Assembly: GCA_025786725.1 (NCBI GenBank)
Contig: JAHLTZ010000011.1
Coordinates: forward strand, 434,001-498,000
DNA length: 64,000 nucleotides
Origin: Syncephalis fuscata
Lineage: Eukaryota; Zoopagomycota; Zoopagomycetes; Zoopagales; Piptocephalidaceae
Reading direction: 5' to 3'
Positions 52,215 through 64,000 of this stretch are shown here, piece after piece. The position numbers and the translations under genes were made by a program. Each line of letters opens with the position of its first letter. Within the stretch, counting starts at the first letter, position 1. Under the pieces are notes generated by a model. It was given only the letters and a program-made list of their open reading frames with translations. It did no database searches and was not told where the DNA came from.

Positions 52215-54566
52215 CGTAAAGGTATCTTTAGACCAATGATGAAAGGTGGAATGGTATAATAGTAGTTGTAGTTGCTGTAGTTGTAGTGTTCGAAGTAGTA
52301 AAGGTAGTAGAGCTACTAGTAGAACTAGTAATAACGGCGATAGTTGAGGCAGATGAGTAAGGTACTACAATTTAGAGACCCAATATATGGTAGTAATACG
52401 CGGTATGGTTAATCAAAGTAAAGATGTAATCATACACAAGCACTAGCACTAAAGTGTCGGCAAAATGTGTTCTATGCGCAAATGTGTAGATATCGTTGGT
52501 TAGTAAGCCATATGTGTACCACAAATGATAGTGGCAAGTCAAGCAAGGAAGCGTAGTGATGTGAAGGTGTGTAGTAAAGATAGAGGCTACGTCTTTATAA
52601 AAAGTGTCGGTTCAAGCACGTATTTTAAGAATAAAGAGCAAGTAAAAGATAGAAAAGACGAGTAGATAGGAATATAATATGAATAATGACACTGCCAGTT
52701 ATACAGCCGTAATAACAACAATAACAGCGGAGAAAATAGCAAGTGGGGAATAATGCGGTTCAAACGATGTATCGTTTGTGGTCGCAGCTAGTAACAATAT
52801 TACTTGGCTAGTACAGATGTATTAATTTAGGCAGGTCGGAGTTATTAAACAAGTATATCGCTAATACAATATATAACGTGGGAGTCGATATATGAAATAA
52901 AGCAAATAAGCGAGAAAGAGAAAGTAAATAGTGTTAAATGAAACTAGTAACAGTAATAACAGCAATAACCACTATCACAACAACAACAACGCTAACACCG
53001 TACAAGTCGTAATATCAATATCAATAATAACAATAGCCAGAGTGGCAATAGCGTTGACCAACAGTTACGCGCGCACGTGTATTCAACTAAACAAGTCTAC
53101 AGATGCCCACGCTGGCCACACGTACTTGCCACACACCCACCCACACTTGAACGTATATACCGCGCACAGATACGTACCTGTATGTAATGAAGGGCGCCAA
53201 TCACAGATGACACCAACCAGAGACAGACGAAACAACTATGAGTAACGTCGTATCAAACTAGATCAAACAAAGATAATATAAGCAGTAATAACCACAGCAG
53301 AATAGCAATAATAAATGGTAGGACGGAGAAAATAGTTGTGTAGTAGTAGTAGTAGTAGTAGTTTGAGATAATTGAAAGAGAAAGCGGACAACGAACAAAA
53401 GATCGATACGCCGCCATCATTCATACACTCATTTAATTCAATTCAATTTAATTCATCTATTCACACACACACACACACATATACACTCATACAAAGTCAT
53501 CAATTAACATGTGGCAATTATTTGTGGGTGTGTGTGTTAAATTGTATCATCAATTCATACAATTATTATTAAGGAATACATTTGTAGCCATACACCATTT
53601 CACACCACACACACATCTATACACACCTAATAAGAAAAAAAAGACTATTGAGGAGAAGGAGAGGAGAACGAGGAGAAGAAAGCAGTGAAGGGGTATTGCA
53701 AATAACCGCCATGACACTAGTAAGAAACAAAAAGGAGATAGTAATAGGCTAGTCATAAAAACATAAAGATAAGAAATAGTACAACGTTTCATGTAATTAA
53801 AAAAAGCCTTCCAATTGCCCAAGGCAGTGTAAGCGTCGAAATACGGGCCATTAATGTACGGACCCAATGCTTTAAAATGCAATTAATAAAAGGAAAACAC
53901 TACTTTGTTAATAATAGCCATAACAATAAGAAGCATTATAGATGCATCATATTAATATAGCATATTAATCAATAATGTACATTTAAATAATAATGTTCAT
54001 TGCATTATTAGTAAAATAGATAGAATAGATTACTTTTAATTATCATACGCATGAATACGAATAAATACTAGTAGCTTACCGTTGGTTATAACTACACGTC
54101 AACTACAATATGGATAAAAGAATGGCGTATAGAAAGAAAAAGAAACATGTGGTCGATCCTTTTCTTTGGCCTACAAGTGACCGACCACATGACATTATCG
54201 CCATTGCTGTGTTGTGACCATGTTTGTATTATTGCTGGTGTTATGATCATGGATATTGGTAGAAATATCGAGTTGACATGTGCTTAATTGACTTTTATAT
54301 CAAAAATGGAAACGGCATGATCCAACTATGGCTTGGTTCATGGTATCGACATATAAGTATAATAGGCATTACTGCGTAAAGCGTATTATGAATAGCAATA
54401 AAAATATGCACTAATCTATACATATATATTATGTAACGTCGTTAATACTTCGATGTTTTATTTTCGATAAATGGATAAGAATAAGAGTGAAAGCTTATAA
54501 AGTGATCGAAACATTGTCACAATATTCATTTAATTGAATGTGTTAATTGAAGAAGGTAAACTCAAT
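52215..54566. other. Long intergenic region with simple repeats
   Basis: 2.3 kb. 52215-53400 upstream of CDC24 is purine-rich with scattered GTA/TAG, CAA and CA repeats, including a (GTA)n run at about 53339-53361 and a (CA)n run at about 53464-53478. It looks like a long promoter and 5' leader. 53570-54566 is AT-rich 3' flank of the disulfide isomerase gene. Frames at 52931 and 53550 follow repeat composition and are not supported as genes. Confidence 0.5.
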
Positions 54567-56403
54567 TTACAATTCATCACGCTCAGATTCTACAATATTA
54601 GTTTTCATTATTAGTATGTAAATAGTATTAATTAGTAGATCTGACATACCTTCAGATTCCTTTGTTTCTTCCTTGGTCTTTTCCTCCTTCTTGGACTCTC
54701 CAGTCTTCTTGGACTCTTTAGTCTTCTTGGAGTCAGTCTTCTTTTCCTCCTCCTTAGATTCTGCCTCTTCTGATGAAGATTCTTCAGTCTTGTCTGCTAG
54801 TTCAATCTTGTGGCTATAAATAATACATTTGAATTAGATCTATAAACTATTGGTTGATTCAATACAACTTACTGGCCATTCTTTTGGATAAATTCAATAA
54901 ACGACTCTTCTGTACGATCACCTTCGTATTCGACCACCTCGTTGGTCTCGGCCTTAACGATCTTAATAGTTGGGAAGCCTTCAACGGTGAATCCGGCCGA
55001 TGGAGGAATATCATTGGCAGTAGCATCCATCTTAACAATAGTGATCTTGTCGCTGTAATCCTTGTATTTGGCGGCCAACTTGTCGTAGATGGGTGCTATT
55101 AACATTATAGTATAATAAACACATCAATGTATTAATACACTAAATACACTAAATACTTGACATTACTACCAATAACTTACCCAACTTCTTGCAGTGACCG
55201 CACCATGGAGCATAGAACTCAATAAGTACATCCTTGGTCTTGTCCATAACCAAAGCGTCAAAGTTATCGGCAACAACAACCTTGACATCTTCATCGTTCT
55301 TCTCTGGAATTGGCTCAGATTTAATGCTTGGTTTCAATTTGCCATCGACGTAGGATTGGACAAATTCTTGAATGTTGTCACCGGTAATTTCCTTATCTTG
55401 GTCGAATGGATATTTAAGCTGGCTTGTTGGCTCTTGAATGGCAAATGCTGGCCATTCCTGCTTAAGGTTCAAGGTGGAGGCGTGCTCACCGAATTGGCCT
55501 GCATCGATAAATACAAAGTTAACCTTGCCCTTAAAGTCCTTGGCCACTGGACGAAGTGCGCCACCGAACTTCTCGCGCTCTTCATCGTTGGTAACAAACA
55601 AGTAGGCCAATGGCTTGCCAGATTCAATGTAGCCCATAAAGTTTTCTGGACCAAGTTCGTTCAACAATGGAAGTGAATTGGCCTTGACAAATGATTCCAA
55701 TTCCTCTTCGTTGAATTTCTTTCCTTCGTAATTAACACGGCCATCGTCGAACTTTTGGAACACAGTTACGGCTGGTGCCTTCTTAATGTCAACCTTCTTG
55801 GCAACCTTCTTATCAAAAGTGGCGCCAAATACAAAGGAGTCGCGTAGACCAGCTGCGACCGTCTTGAAGTTTTATATTCATCGGCGTCTTCTGAGGCAAA
55901 GTGGCCAATGATCACCACCTTGTCAGAGTCCTTGAATTCTTCAATGTCATCGGCCTTAAGGATGGAGACTTCTGGCAAGAGCTGCTTCTTCATGTAGCCG
56001 ACAAAGTCTTTCGCTTCGCGTCCGCCGCGGTAATCGTTGGTACCGCTTTCACGGAACACCTTAAGTGTTGGATAGCCTTGGACACCATGTTCCTGGCACA
56101 GATCTGTCTCGGCCGTACAATCAACTTCAGCAAACGGATCTTGGTGTCCTTGAGTTCAGTTGCAGCAGTAATAAACTCTGGAGCCATATTTTTGCAGTGT
56201 TGGCACCATGGTGCATAGAATTTAACCAAGGTGACGGCACCATCTTCCTTAATAGCATCGGTAAAGTTGTCTTTACCAAGAACTTGGACGAGGTTGTCTG
56301 CCTCAGTCACTTCCTCGGTGCTAGCCTTCTTGGCTAGTACATTGTCTGGAATGAGAGCAGCAAGTGCAACAAGTGCAAGAAAAGCGGAAGGAGTGAAGCG
56401 CAT
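54567..56403 (-). CDS. PDI1: Protein disulfide-isomerase
   Basis: ER-lumen enzyme that forms and reshuffles disulfide bonds in secretory proteins. A signal peptide (PSAFLALVALAALIPDNVLA) is followed by thioredoxin domain a with active site APWCQHCK. Two non-catalytic domains follow, then domain a' with APWCGHCK, its exon continuing after an intron at APIYDKLAAKY. A Lys/Glu/Ser-rich acidic tail ends in the retention signal RDEL. The first active site is CQHC, not the usual CGHC. The frame breaks twice, near 56132 and near 55866. Each break is cured by one extra T in a run and each lies within strongly conserved sequence, so both are very likely indel errors. The last exon is only 23 nt and carries ESERDEL and the stop. 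Confidence 0.95.
54590..54649 (-). other. Stopless 60-nt intron before the RDEL exon
   Basis: GTATGT donor and TTGTAG acceptor. The intron is exactly 20 codons long and open in the gene's frame, so retaining it would insert a hydrophobic 20-residue segment and still end in RDEL. Splicing joins KESE to ESERDEL. Confidence 0.7.
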
Positions 56404-57333
56404 GATGCCAAGCTATAGCCACGCCAATGAATAGAAAGACGAATATGAATGAAGCCGACGCGTCGGATAATAAGTGTTCTGCAAGATAAAGGTATTGAAA
56501 ATAATGCTAATACAGATGGCGTTTAGTTAAACGGTCTCAAGTATCAATCAATACCAATAGATAGTTGACCAAAGTGTTAAAAGACAAGAATAAGAATGAG
56601 GTTAGTAAAGTACGCAAGTACTCGCTCACAGCAGCAACTAAAGGCTTCACCGCTCATGCATCGTCTACCTCATGAAACTGATGTGTGTCCACTGATGATT
56701 GGCGGAAATGTATCCGACTATTCAAGCTTTCATATCATTTGTTGATTTACAGGTCAGCTCAAGAATAGTGACTAACCTATATATATTGTTTATTTTATTG
56801 GATGTTACTATTATTGCACTATTACTGAATAACAAAGATTAGATACAGTATTTAATATATACTATATCGTTACTTTTATAGCTATATATCAGTATATTTT
56901 ATAATAACTGTAACATCTAGTTAAAATAATACAAGTTGTATATATAAATATCTATGTTTCAATTAATAGCTATGTATTTAGTTATATTTATTTTAGAAAC
57001 AAACATATATACTACAGTCGTATAAAAGACCAATAGTAATTAAATTATATATACAAATCATTTAATGGTATCAGTCAATATTAGTATTAAAAGCGATAAA
57101 ATAGGTGTAATAATTTAAATGCAAATTAATAATTAAGAATAGCTAGATTGTTTACGTTTATTGACAAATATTTATTTTATTTGTTTACTGAACTGATCTT
57201 ACTGCTATTTTCACTACGCATACACGCACGCGTATACTTGTTGTCTGCTTAAAGTTCTTTGTTCACAGCTTGTTTGCAACTTGATAATATCTTTGTGGAT
57301 TGTTATTGACGCGTTTAAAGTATTTTAAGCAAC
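56404..57333. other. Divergent promoter region, PDI and CAP-H
   Basis: 930 bp between the two gene starts. The ~250 bp next to PDI are the GC-richer leader; 56770-57190 is extremely AT-rich. No gene seen. Confidence 0.6.
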
Positions 57334-60322
57334 ATGGCCGATTTAGACGAGCAATCACAGCGTCTTTCAGCTTCGTTCACGCATCTTGGTTCGCCAAAGC
57401 GCGTCCTGCTCAATGACGACGAGGCTGAGAAGCGGAATCGACGCCGATCACGCGCAGACCGTCGTCGATCCAATCTACTGGGTCCTCGTCAACAGATTGT
57501 ACTTGGTCGTAGTTCATTAAGCGGTGATCCTATCACCGGGCCGCATGGTGGTTCACCGCTTGTTCAAAGTTTAACTCCCGAAGAACTGAATCGTCAATAC
57601 GAAGAATGGATGAAAATTGCCGCCGATAACGTAAGTAATACCGTTACTGCTACTAGAAACAGTAGTCTATATTGACATTATTATAGAAAATCAATACAAG
57701 CAATACGTGGAACTTTGCATTAATTGACTATTTCCACAATATGACTTTATTACGTGAAGGTGATTCTATCAATTTTCAAAAGGCATCTTGTACTTTAGAT
57801 GGCTGTATGAAGATTTATACATCACGTGTGGATTCAGTGGCTACTGAGACTGGAAAGTTACTTAGTGGTCTCTCAGAAAGTAATGGTAGGTAGTTATTTA
57901 ATCATGTAGTAATAGAATTGAACTAGAATCTATATGTCTAATAAATAAATAAATAGCTCGTGGACAGAATGGTAATGACGACGATGACGATGATCAACAA
58001 CGACGAAAGAAAAAAGTAGGCTTATTATAATATTGTTAATAGTAATAGTAACATTCAACTATTTATTAGTCTTCTAGAACTGAGAATACACTTGTTAAAG
58101 ACTTTTCTACTATTACGCTTAAAAAGTTTGATTTGGAATTTGCAGTTGATCCATTGTTTAAAAAGACATCGGCCGATTTTGATGAAGGTGGTGCACGCGG
58201 TCTATTACTCAATCATCTTAGTACACATGATGGTCTTAAAATTATCTTTGATGCCAGTGATGTTAACAGCAGATACAAAAGAAGAGAGTTCCGAAGATGA
58301 GGATGGAAAAAACGATGAAAAGGAGGATACAAAGAAGGAAAGTGAAGACGACGAAGTAGAAGAAGAGGAAGAAGAAAAGATCAATACTGAAGATACAACA
58401 TGTTCTATGGAAGAAGATACCAATGAAGGCGAAACAGTTTTAGTCAAAAAAGAAAAGCCATCTAATGAATTAAATGACTCACTTGATACTGAACAACAAC
58501 AACAACAACAAGATGCAAAAAACATAGAAGATAATGATACAGAAAGTGAAAATAAAATCATTGTAGACACGGAATGCATATTAAATGTTGGCAAGATCAA
58601 AGGTAATTAGTTAAATAGTAAATAATAATCAATATAATAAATCTAATAATTATTATAAAAGCCAAGTTTGCTGCAGGCATTCAAAATATTTGGCAACGTG
58701 AAATCTGTCCATCACTACGAACATTTGAATTCTCTTCAGAGGATTGGATTTACCTTTATTACAAAGTGATCTATCAGAACGTGATCCATTGGCTGAAAAT
58801 ACAATGACTAGAGATGATCAAGAATTGGATGACCATTTCTTTGACGCTGATGTGGATAATATTGGATTTGATATGGCTGGATATGGAGATGATATAGGCG
58901 GTGGTGTAGGAGAGAATGACGATGAAGATGACGAGGATGACGAGGATGAAGATGGAGAACGACGACAGCAACGTGATACTACAAGCAATCCAACAGAAGA
59001 TGAACAAGGCGGTATTATTCCAAACTTTTCAGAAGCAGACTTTTTAGCTTCTATGTCTAACAACAATAATGATCTATTCTCCTATTTTGACTCGGCTCTT
59101 AATAAGAATTGGGCTGGTCCACAACACTGGAAATTGTTACGACCAAATAAACGTAAGCTAGTTACAATAGCAACAACAACAATAATACAAGTACTAACTT
59201 AAATGATTATTAGAATTAACGAGTGCTGAAAAGACATCTCAAACTGTAAAGACGAGAAAGGAAAAAGAAACATTTGAAATTGATTTTATTAAAGGTGATC
59301 CAGTTGATATGGATGCACTGTTTGCACCTGCTACTGCCTCAATTAATCTACCCAAGACACATGATAGAGCTGAAGAACAAAATCTATTACCGAATGATCT
59401 TCACTTTTCAGCTCGTCGTTTACTTAGTCTATTCGCTAAACCGACACTTATGGTAGGCTATTAGTATTACTGATAAATATATATGTATATAATTGACTAA
59501 TTAATTGCATATCTATTTGTAGTTTACGGGCAAGGGACGTCGTCGTTATATCGATCCAGATATGGAACGAGTAAGCGCGGATGTAGATAGTGTTATAAGA
59601 GATGCCAAGTTTGTTGAGGCTGATAATCAGGATATCGTTGGAATAAATGGTAATTACATATTTATAGTTATAGGTGTGTATTATAGACTAATGATGACGT
59701 TTATATTGTAGATGATCTTGATACAATGGGAGATCCAATATTTAATGCACCGCCAGGCTTTGATGACGATGACGATGAAGTCATTGGAGGCGGATTTGAT
59801 GCCGGATTTGAAGATGAAGTCGACGACGATATGCCTATTATCTTTGAGGCTGAAGATACAGAATATGGTAATGCACTCGTTAATGCAACCCGTACAGTGA
59901 AGCCAGCCTATATCAATTATGCAAAGACGGCCAAACGAGTGGATGTAAAACGATTAAAGGACAATATTTGGCGTAAACTTACCAAGAAGGTGGGTTATTT
60001 AAAACACACCAATCTATTTACTAATACTGTTACCAATTAGACCGATCAACTCGAGAATAGCGCCGATAAAGAAGAGGATATCCAAGACGCTGATCTATCA
60101 ACCATGACATCACCAGATACTACTCAAGCTCAAGGAGAACAGCGATTTACGGATATTATCACGGGTCTTAAGGGTGTATATGCTCAAGAGACGATGAAGG
60201 ATATTTCTGTATCTTTTTGTTTTATTTGTCTGTTACATCTGGCTAATGAAAAGAATCTAAAGATTACTGGCGATCAGACACTTTCTGATTTGACTGTAGT
60301 TCAAGATGCAGTAACACGATAA
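57334..60322 (+). CDS. BRN1: Condensin complex subunit 2 (CAP-H/Brn1, kleisin)
   Basis: Kleisin subunit bridging the SMC2-SMC4 heads in condensin, needed for mitotic chromosome compaction. It starts at the ATG at 57334 and has about ten exons. The N-terminal kleisin region has LTPEELNRQYEEWMKIAADN, then NTWNFALIDYFHNM and LVKDFSTITLKKFDLEFAVD. Acidic, disordered stretches follow (58270-58600 and 58840-58990), with FSYFDSALNKNWAGPQHWK between. FTGKGRRRYIDPDMER comes next, then the family signature INYAKTAKRVDVKRLKDNIW. The C-terminal winged-helix portion has SVSFCFICLLHLANEKNLKI. Frame breaks near 58268 (one surplus base) and 58741 (one missing G) lie within otherwise conserved or smoothly continuing sequence and are probably indels. 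Confidence 0.93.
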
Positions 60323-60443
60323 ATACTAATAAACATTTGTATTTTTAATGGACATTGTATGTATATATATATATATGAAAATAGTTTATTACACATGACT
60401 ATTTTCTCAATACTTGAGCACAATACAAGTATTAGTAACTATA

Positions 60444-61492
<1,049 letters not shown>

Positions 61493-63214
61493 AGTGAAAA
61501 AAGCTAGTTGAAAAAAGCAACAGTAAAAACAAATGTAAAGAAAAAAGGTAAACAAGCAATTAACAGCTTTATTAACGCGCAAAGTTTTACATATTAGCTG
61601 CATTAAACAGTGTGACGGCACCTTCAAGTTGAACTACAAATTTGAGTATTAAGATTAACGATTCATTTGTTTAATGCCATTAACTAGGCTTTTTATAATA
61701 TTTGGCTTATTTGGATATTTAATTATTATATGGTCAATTTGTTAAATGTTGTAAAGTTGTTTTGTATAATAATACTGCTAATACTAGTGCGTGGTATTTT
61801 ATAGTTCCTTTTTATTCACGTAGATAGTATACGGTATAGCAATTTCAAAATTCGTTAATTATCTATTTGGATTTATAAACAATCTAGTCAGTTATTTTAT
61901 TTTACGTTTTTGTGTTTGCACTGATAGTTATGATCATGGCAACATAGTTTACTGTTTCCGTAGTTTTAACAGTATATATAGTTATGTTGTTTTTTAACTT
62001 TTATAGAATATAAAAGCGATTTTCTACAAATTTGTCAATATCTTGAATGTTAAAAGTAGTGGCTTTAGAGAAAAAGTCATGCTACTAGTCAAGGATGCAA
62101 TGTTATAGTGCCATTTATCTGTAAGCTGGTAACGACATGTTTGAAGTCTAACACTGCCATCAAATCCCGGTTTTACGGCCTTGTCTCAATACAACTCGCC
62201 TTGGATTTTTGACAATTTCGGTGTATCACCAGTAGCGAGTCATAGCAATTATAATATAAACAAGTTATTCCTATCAAACTGTTAGTAAACAAACCATTTA
62301 TAAACCAGAATTGCCACTGGTTGGCATATCATATATTATTGCTGTAAACTCGAAACAGGCTGCATATGACTGGGGTCGCCTTGCGAATACAGTCTAATGT
62401 CCTTGCATTACTTTACGGACAGACAGTCAATAGCATCAATGTTCAGGTTCAATGCTTTATAAAATGCCGTTACACGACAGCTAGTGATTGATAGTAGCAA
62501 TTGATTGATAGAAACAAGGCTTGTATCAGTATTTGATAGTGTAGCGCCAAAGTCAAGCTGTTCATTCCTATAGCTAAGCTGCAATGCCAAATTAAAAGCA
62601 TGTGCAAGACCAATTAATATACTTTCATGGCTTAGAAAACTAAAGCAAGATTATGCGCAACAATAGACATCTGTAACAAAATAAAAGTTTGATACGTTAA
62701 TTTTACTATTATATTGGGTCAAGCGTTGCTTGTAATGCATATAAATAGTGATAATTGATTATTATTTTTAAGAATACAGGAGCAACAGAACAAGACATCC
62801 ACCTCCATCGTATGGTGAGCCGTGTAACAACAATACAAGTAGATACGTACAGTCTTGTTACATATGCCACTGGATAAATGATATTGCTGTGCCATTTATG
62901 TAAATGCCGAGCAGGTTTAAAACAAAGGCCAGGGATTATATCTGTCACGCCATTGACCTATTTGTATATGGGGCCTCAAACCATCACATGTATGTGTTGT
63001 TATTGGTTTAGATTGCGCATCAGTGGCACAATCTATACAAAATTTGCTAGTATTCCAGCATAGATACAAGCTTAAATAGCCGAGATAATACACACATCAA
63101 ATTAGTAGCATAATTTTTACGCCCTATTTCTACCAAGCACTTACCACTATTTACTTTATACCAGTGACTCTTACTGTCCATTATATTTATTTGTTTTACC
63201 AAATCAATATTATC
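61493..63214. other. Intergenic region with possible coding remnants
   Basis: Mostly AT-rich. On the minus strand, 62590-62410 has a 60-codon frame (LSYRNEQLDFGATLSNTD). Short coding-like pieces continue in other frames down to about 62080 (for example DGSVRLQTCRYQLTDKWHY). They could be one degraded or indel-broken gene, but I do not recognise it. The last ~100 bp are the T-rich leader of the micro-exon gene. Confidence 0.3.
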
Positions 63215-64000
63215 ATGAAGCTCTATAGTATTACCGTCTGTACCATCGCCATGGCGCTTGTGGCCAATATGGTCGTAGTGAATGCTAAGCCAACTCTATC
63301 CCCTAATAGTACGTTGTAGTTACAATAATTTGTTATTTATCTAATTAAATACTGTTTATATTGCTAAACCATGCTATTAGCTCGTAAGTAGCCTTATATA
63401 TAATCAGATATATACTGAATATATACTATGCGACATTTATGTTCAATAACTTGTATTAATAGCTGGTAAGTTGTATTATATATTAATCAATAGTCCGTTA
63501 ATTAAATATCGTGCTTTGCGTGTGCTCAATACCTTGTATTAATAGAATGTAAGTAGTGTTGTGAATCGATTTGTAATAAACTAAACGTATGTTATGTACT
63601 ATGTACCTGATGGCTTTTATTAATAGTTTGTAAGTGGTATTACATATTGATTAGCCATTTACTAAATATATGCCATCCATCATATATGTTCAACAATTTG
63701 TATTAATAGGGGGTAAGTGTTATTGTATATTAACCAATTATACACTAATTATATGCTATGTATTGTGCGTGTTTAATAATTTGTATTAATAGGTCGTAAG
63801 TAACATTGTGGATAATTAACAATATATTAAATATATGCCATTTATTGTGTGTGTATCAAATGAATTGCATTAATAGGAGGTAAGTGACATTTAATATTAG
63901 CAAAATGTATATACTAAACATATGTCCTTCATGGCCTATGTTAATAACCTATATTAACAGTTCGTAAGTAACACGTGCATTAATTAACCTTAAACTAAAC
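63215..64000 (+). CDS. Putative secreted protein with array of 3-nt exons, partial (3' end beyond right edge)
   Basis: Exon 1 (63215-63308) encodes a signal peptide, MKLYSITVCTIAMALVANMV then VVNA, with likely cleavage before KPTLSPN. It ends in phase 1 at a GTACGT donor. After a 72-nt intron (63309-63380) come eight candidate exons of 3 nt each: CTC 63381, CTG 63463, AAT 63546, TTT 63627, GGG 63710, GTC 63793, GAG 63877 and TTC 63961. Each is preceded by AG and followed by GTAAGT. Because every exon is 3 nt, phase is kept and the joined sequence stays open (about TPEFWGRV after exon 1). The gene continues past the window. Function unknown; secretion is inferred from the signal peptide. Alternatively the whole array could be one long intron, with only exon 1 and later exons being coding. 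Confidence 0.55.
63384..64000 (+). repeat. Tandem array of homologous ~82-bp intron-like units
   Basis: Eight units (the last incomplete), each starting GTAAGT and ending ATTAA(T/C)AG plus a variable triplet. Complete intron lengths are 79, 80, 78, 80, 80, 81 and 81 nt: 63384-63462, 63466-63545, 63549-63626, 63630-63709, 63713-63792, 63796-63876 and 63880-63960. An ACTAAA/ACTAAT-like branch motif followed by ATATG recurs about 35-45 nt before the acceptor, and a TGTGTGTT-like stretch about 20-25 nt before it. Interiors have diverged substantially between units; the ends have not. Confidence 0.9.

Noticed and set aside
55194-55676. 160-codon plus-strand frame inside PDI
   Set aside because: Antisense shadow of conserved thioredoxin-fold coding sequence.
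58205-58600. 131-codon minus-strand Ser/Phe-rich frame
   Set aside because: Antisense of the acidic Glu/Lys repeats in CAP-H.
63384-64000. CRISPR-like or simple minisatellite reading of the 82-bp array
   Set aside because: CRISPR has short repeats and long unique spacers; here the variable part is 3 nt. A plain minisatellite does not explain why the conserved ends are exactly a splice acceptor and donor, or why a signal-peptide exon precedes the array.

Overview
This window looks like nuclear DNA of a filamentous fungus, probably an early-diverging lineage (inference). The evidence is a Cdc24 exchange factor with a C-terminal PB1 domain, a Gea/GBF1-type ARF exchange factor, a fungalysin (M36) protease, a fungal-type uracil phosphoribosyltransferase, short introns of about 50-80 nt with GTAAGT/GTATGT donors, AT-rich intergenic DNA and no operons. 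Nothing in it is viral or bacterial.

Layout. 1-1668 (-): C2H2 zinc-finger regulator, cut by the left edge, with a 6 kb gene-poor stretch behind its 5' end. 8135-11565 (+): replicative helicase subunit MCM6 in twelve exons. 11666-18009 (-): Sec7/ARF exchange factor. 19560-28486: cluster of four BAHD (HXXXD) acyltransferases, one on the minus strand, two in a nearly identical 2 kb tandem duplication and one frame-broken. 29380-36860: two long Ser-rich proteins of unknown function. 38050-38897: glutathione S-transferase. 39872-40638 (-): small protein with KEN-box and D-box-like motifs. 42711-44705 (-): secreted fungalysin. 46670-47943 (-): signal-peptide protein with a degenerate kinase domain. 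49244-52214 (-): CDC24. 54567-56403 (-): ER protein disulfide isomerase ending in RDEL. 57334-60322 (+): condensin CAP-H/Brn1. 60444-61492 (-): uracil phosphoribosyltransferase. 63215-64000 (+): the start of a gene I do not recognise, running off the right edge.

The last gene is the standout. A signal-peptide exon is followed by at least eight candidate exons of exactly 3 nt. They are separated by 78-81 nt introns that are homologous to one another, all with GTAAGT donors and ATTAA(T/C)AG acceptors. Flanking splice signals are almost invariant, while all eight triplets differ. If spliced as read, a secreted peptide is assembled one codon-equivalent per exon. I know of no described gene built this way; micro-exon genes of schistosomes and aphids are the nearest concept.

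A second window-wide theme is single-base frame breaks in conserved housekeeping genes (PDI, CDC24, CAP-H, UPRT, the ARF exchange factor). Most are at homopolymer runs, so they look like uncorrected sequencing indels rather than biology. Several genes are therefore reported as one locus although their frame is interrupted.
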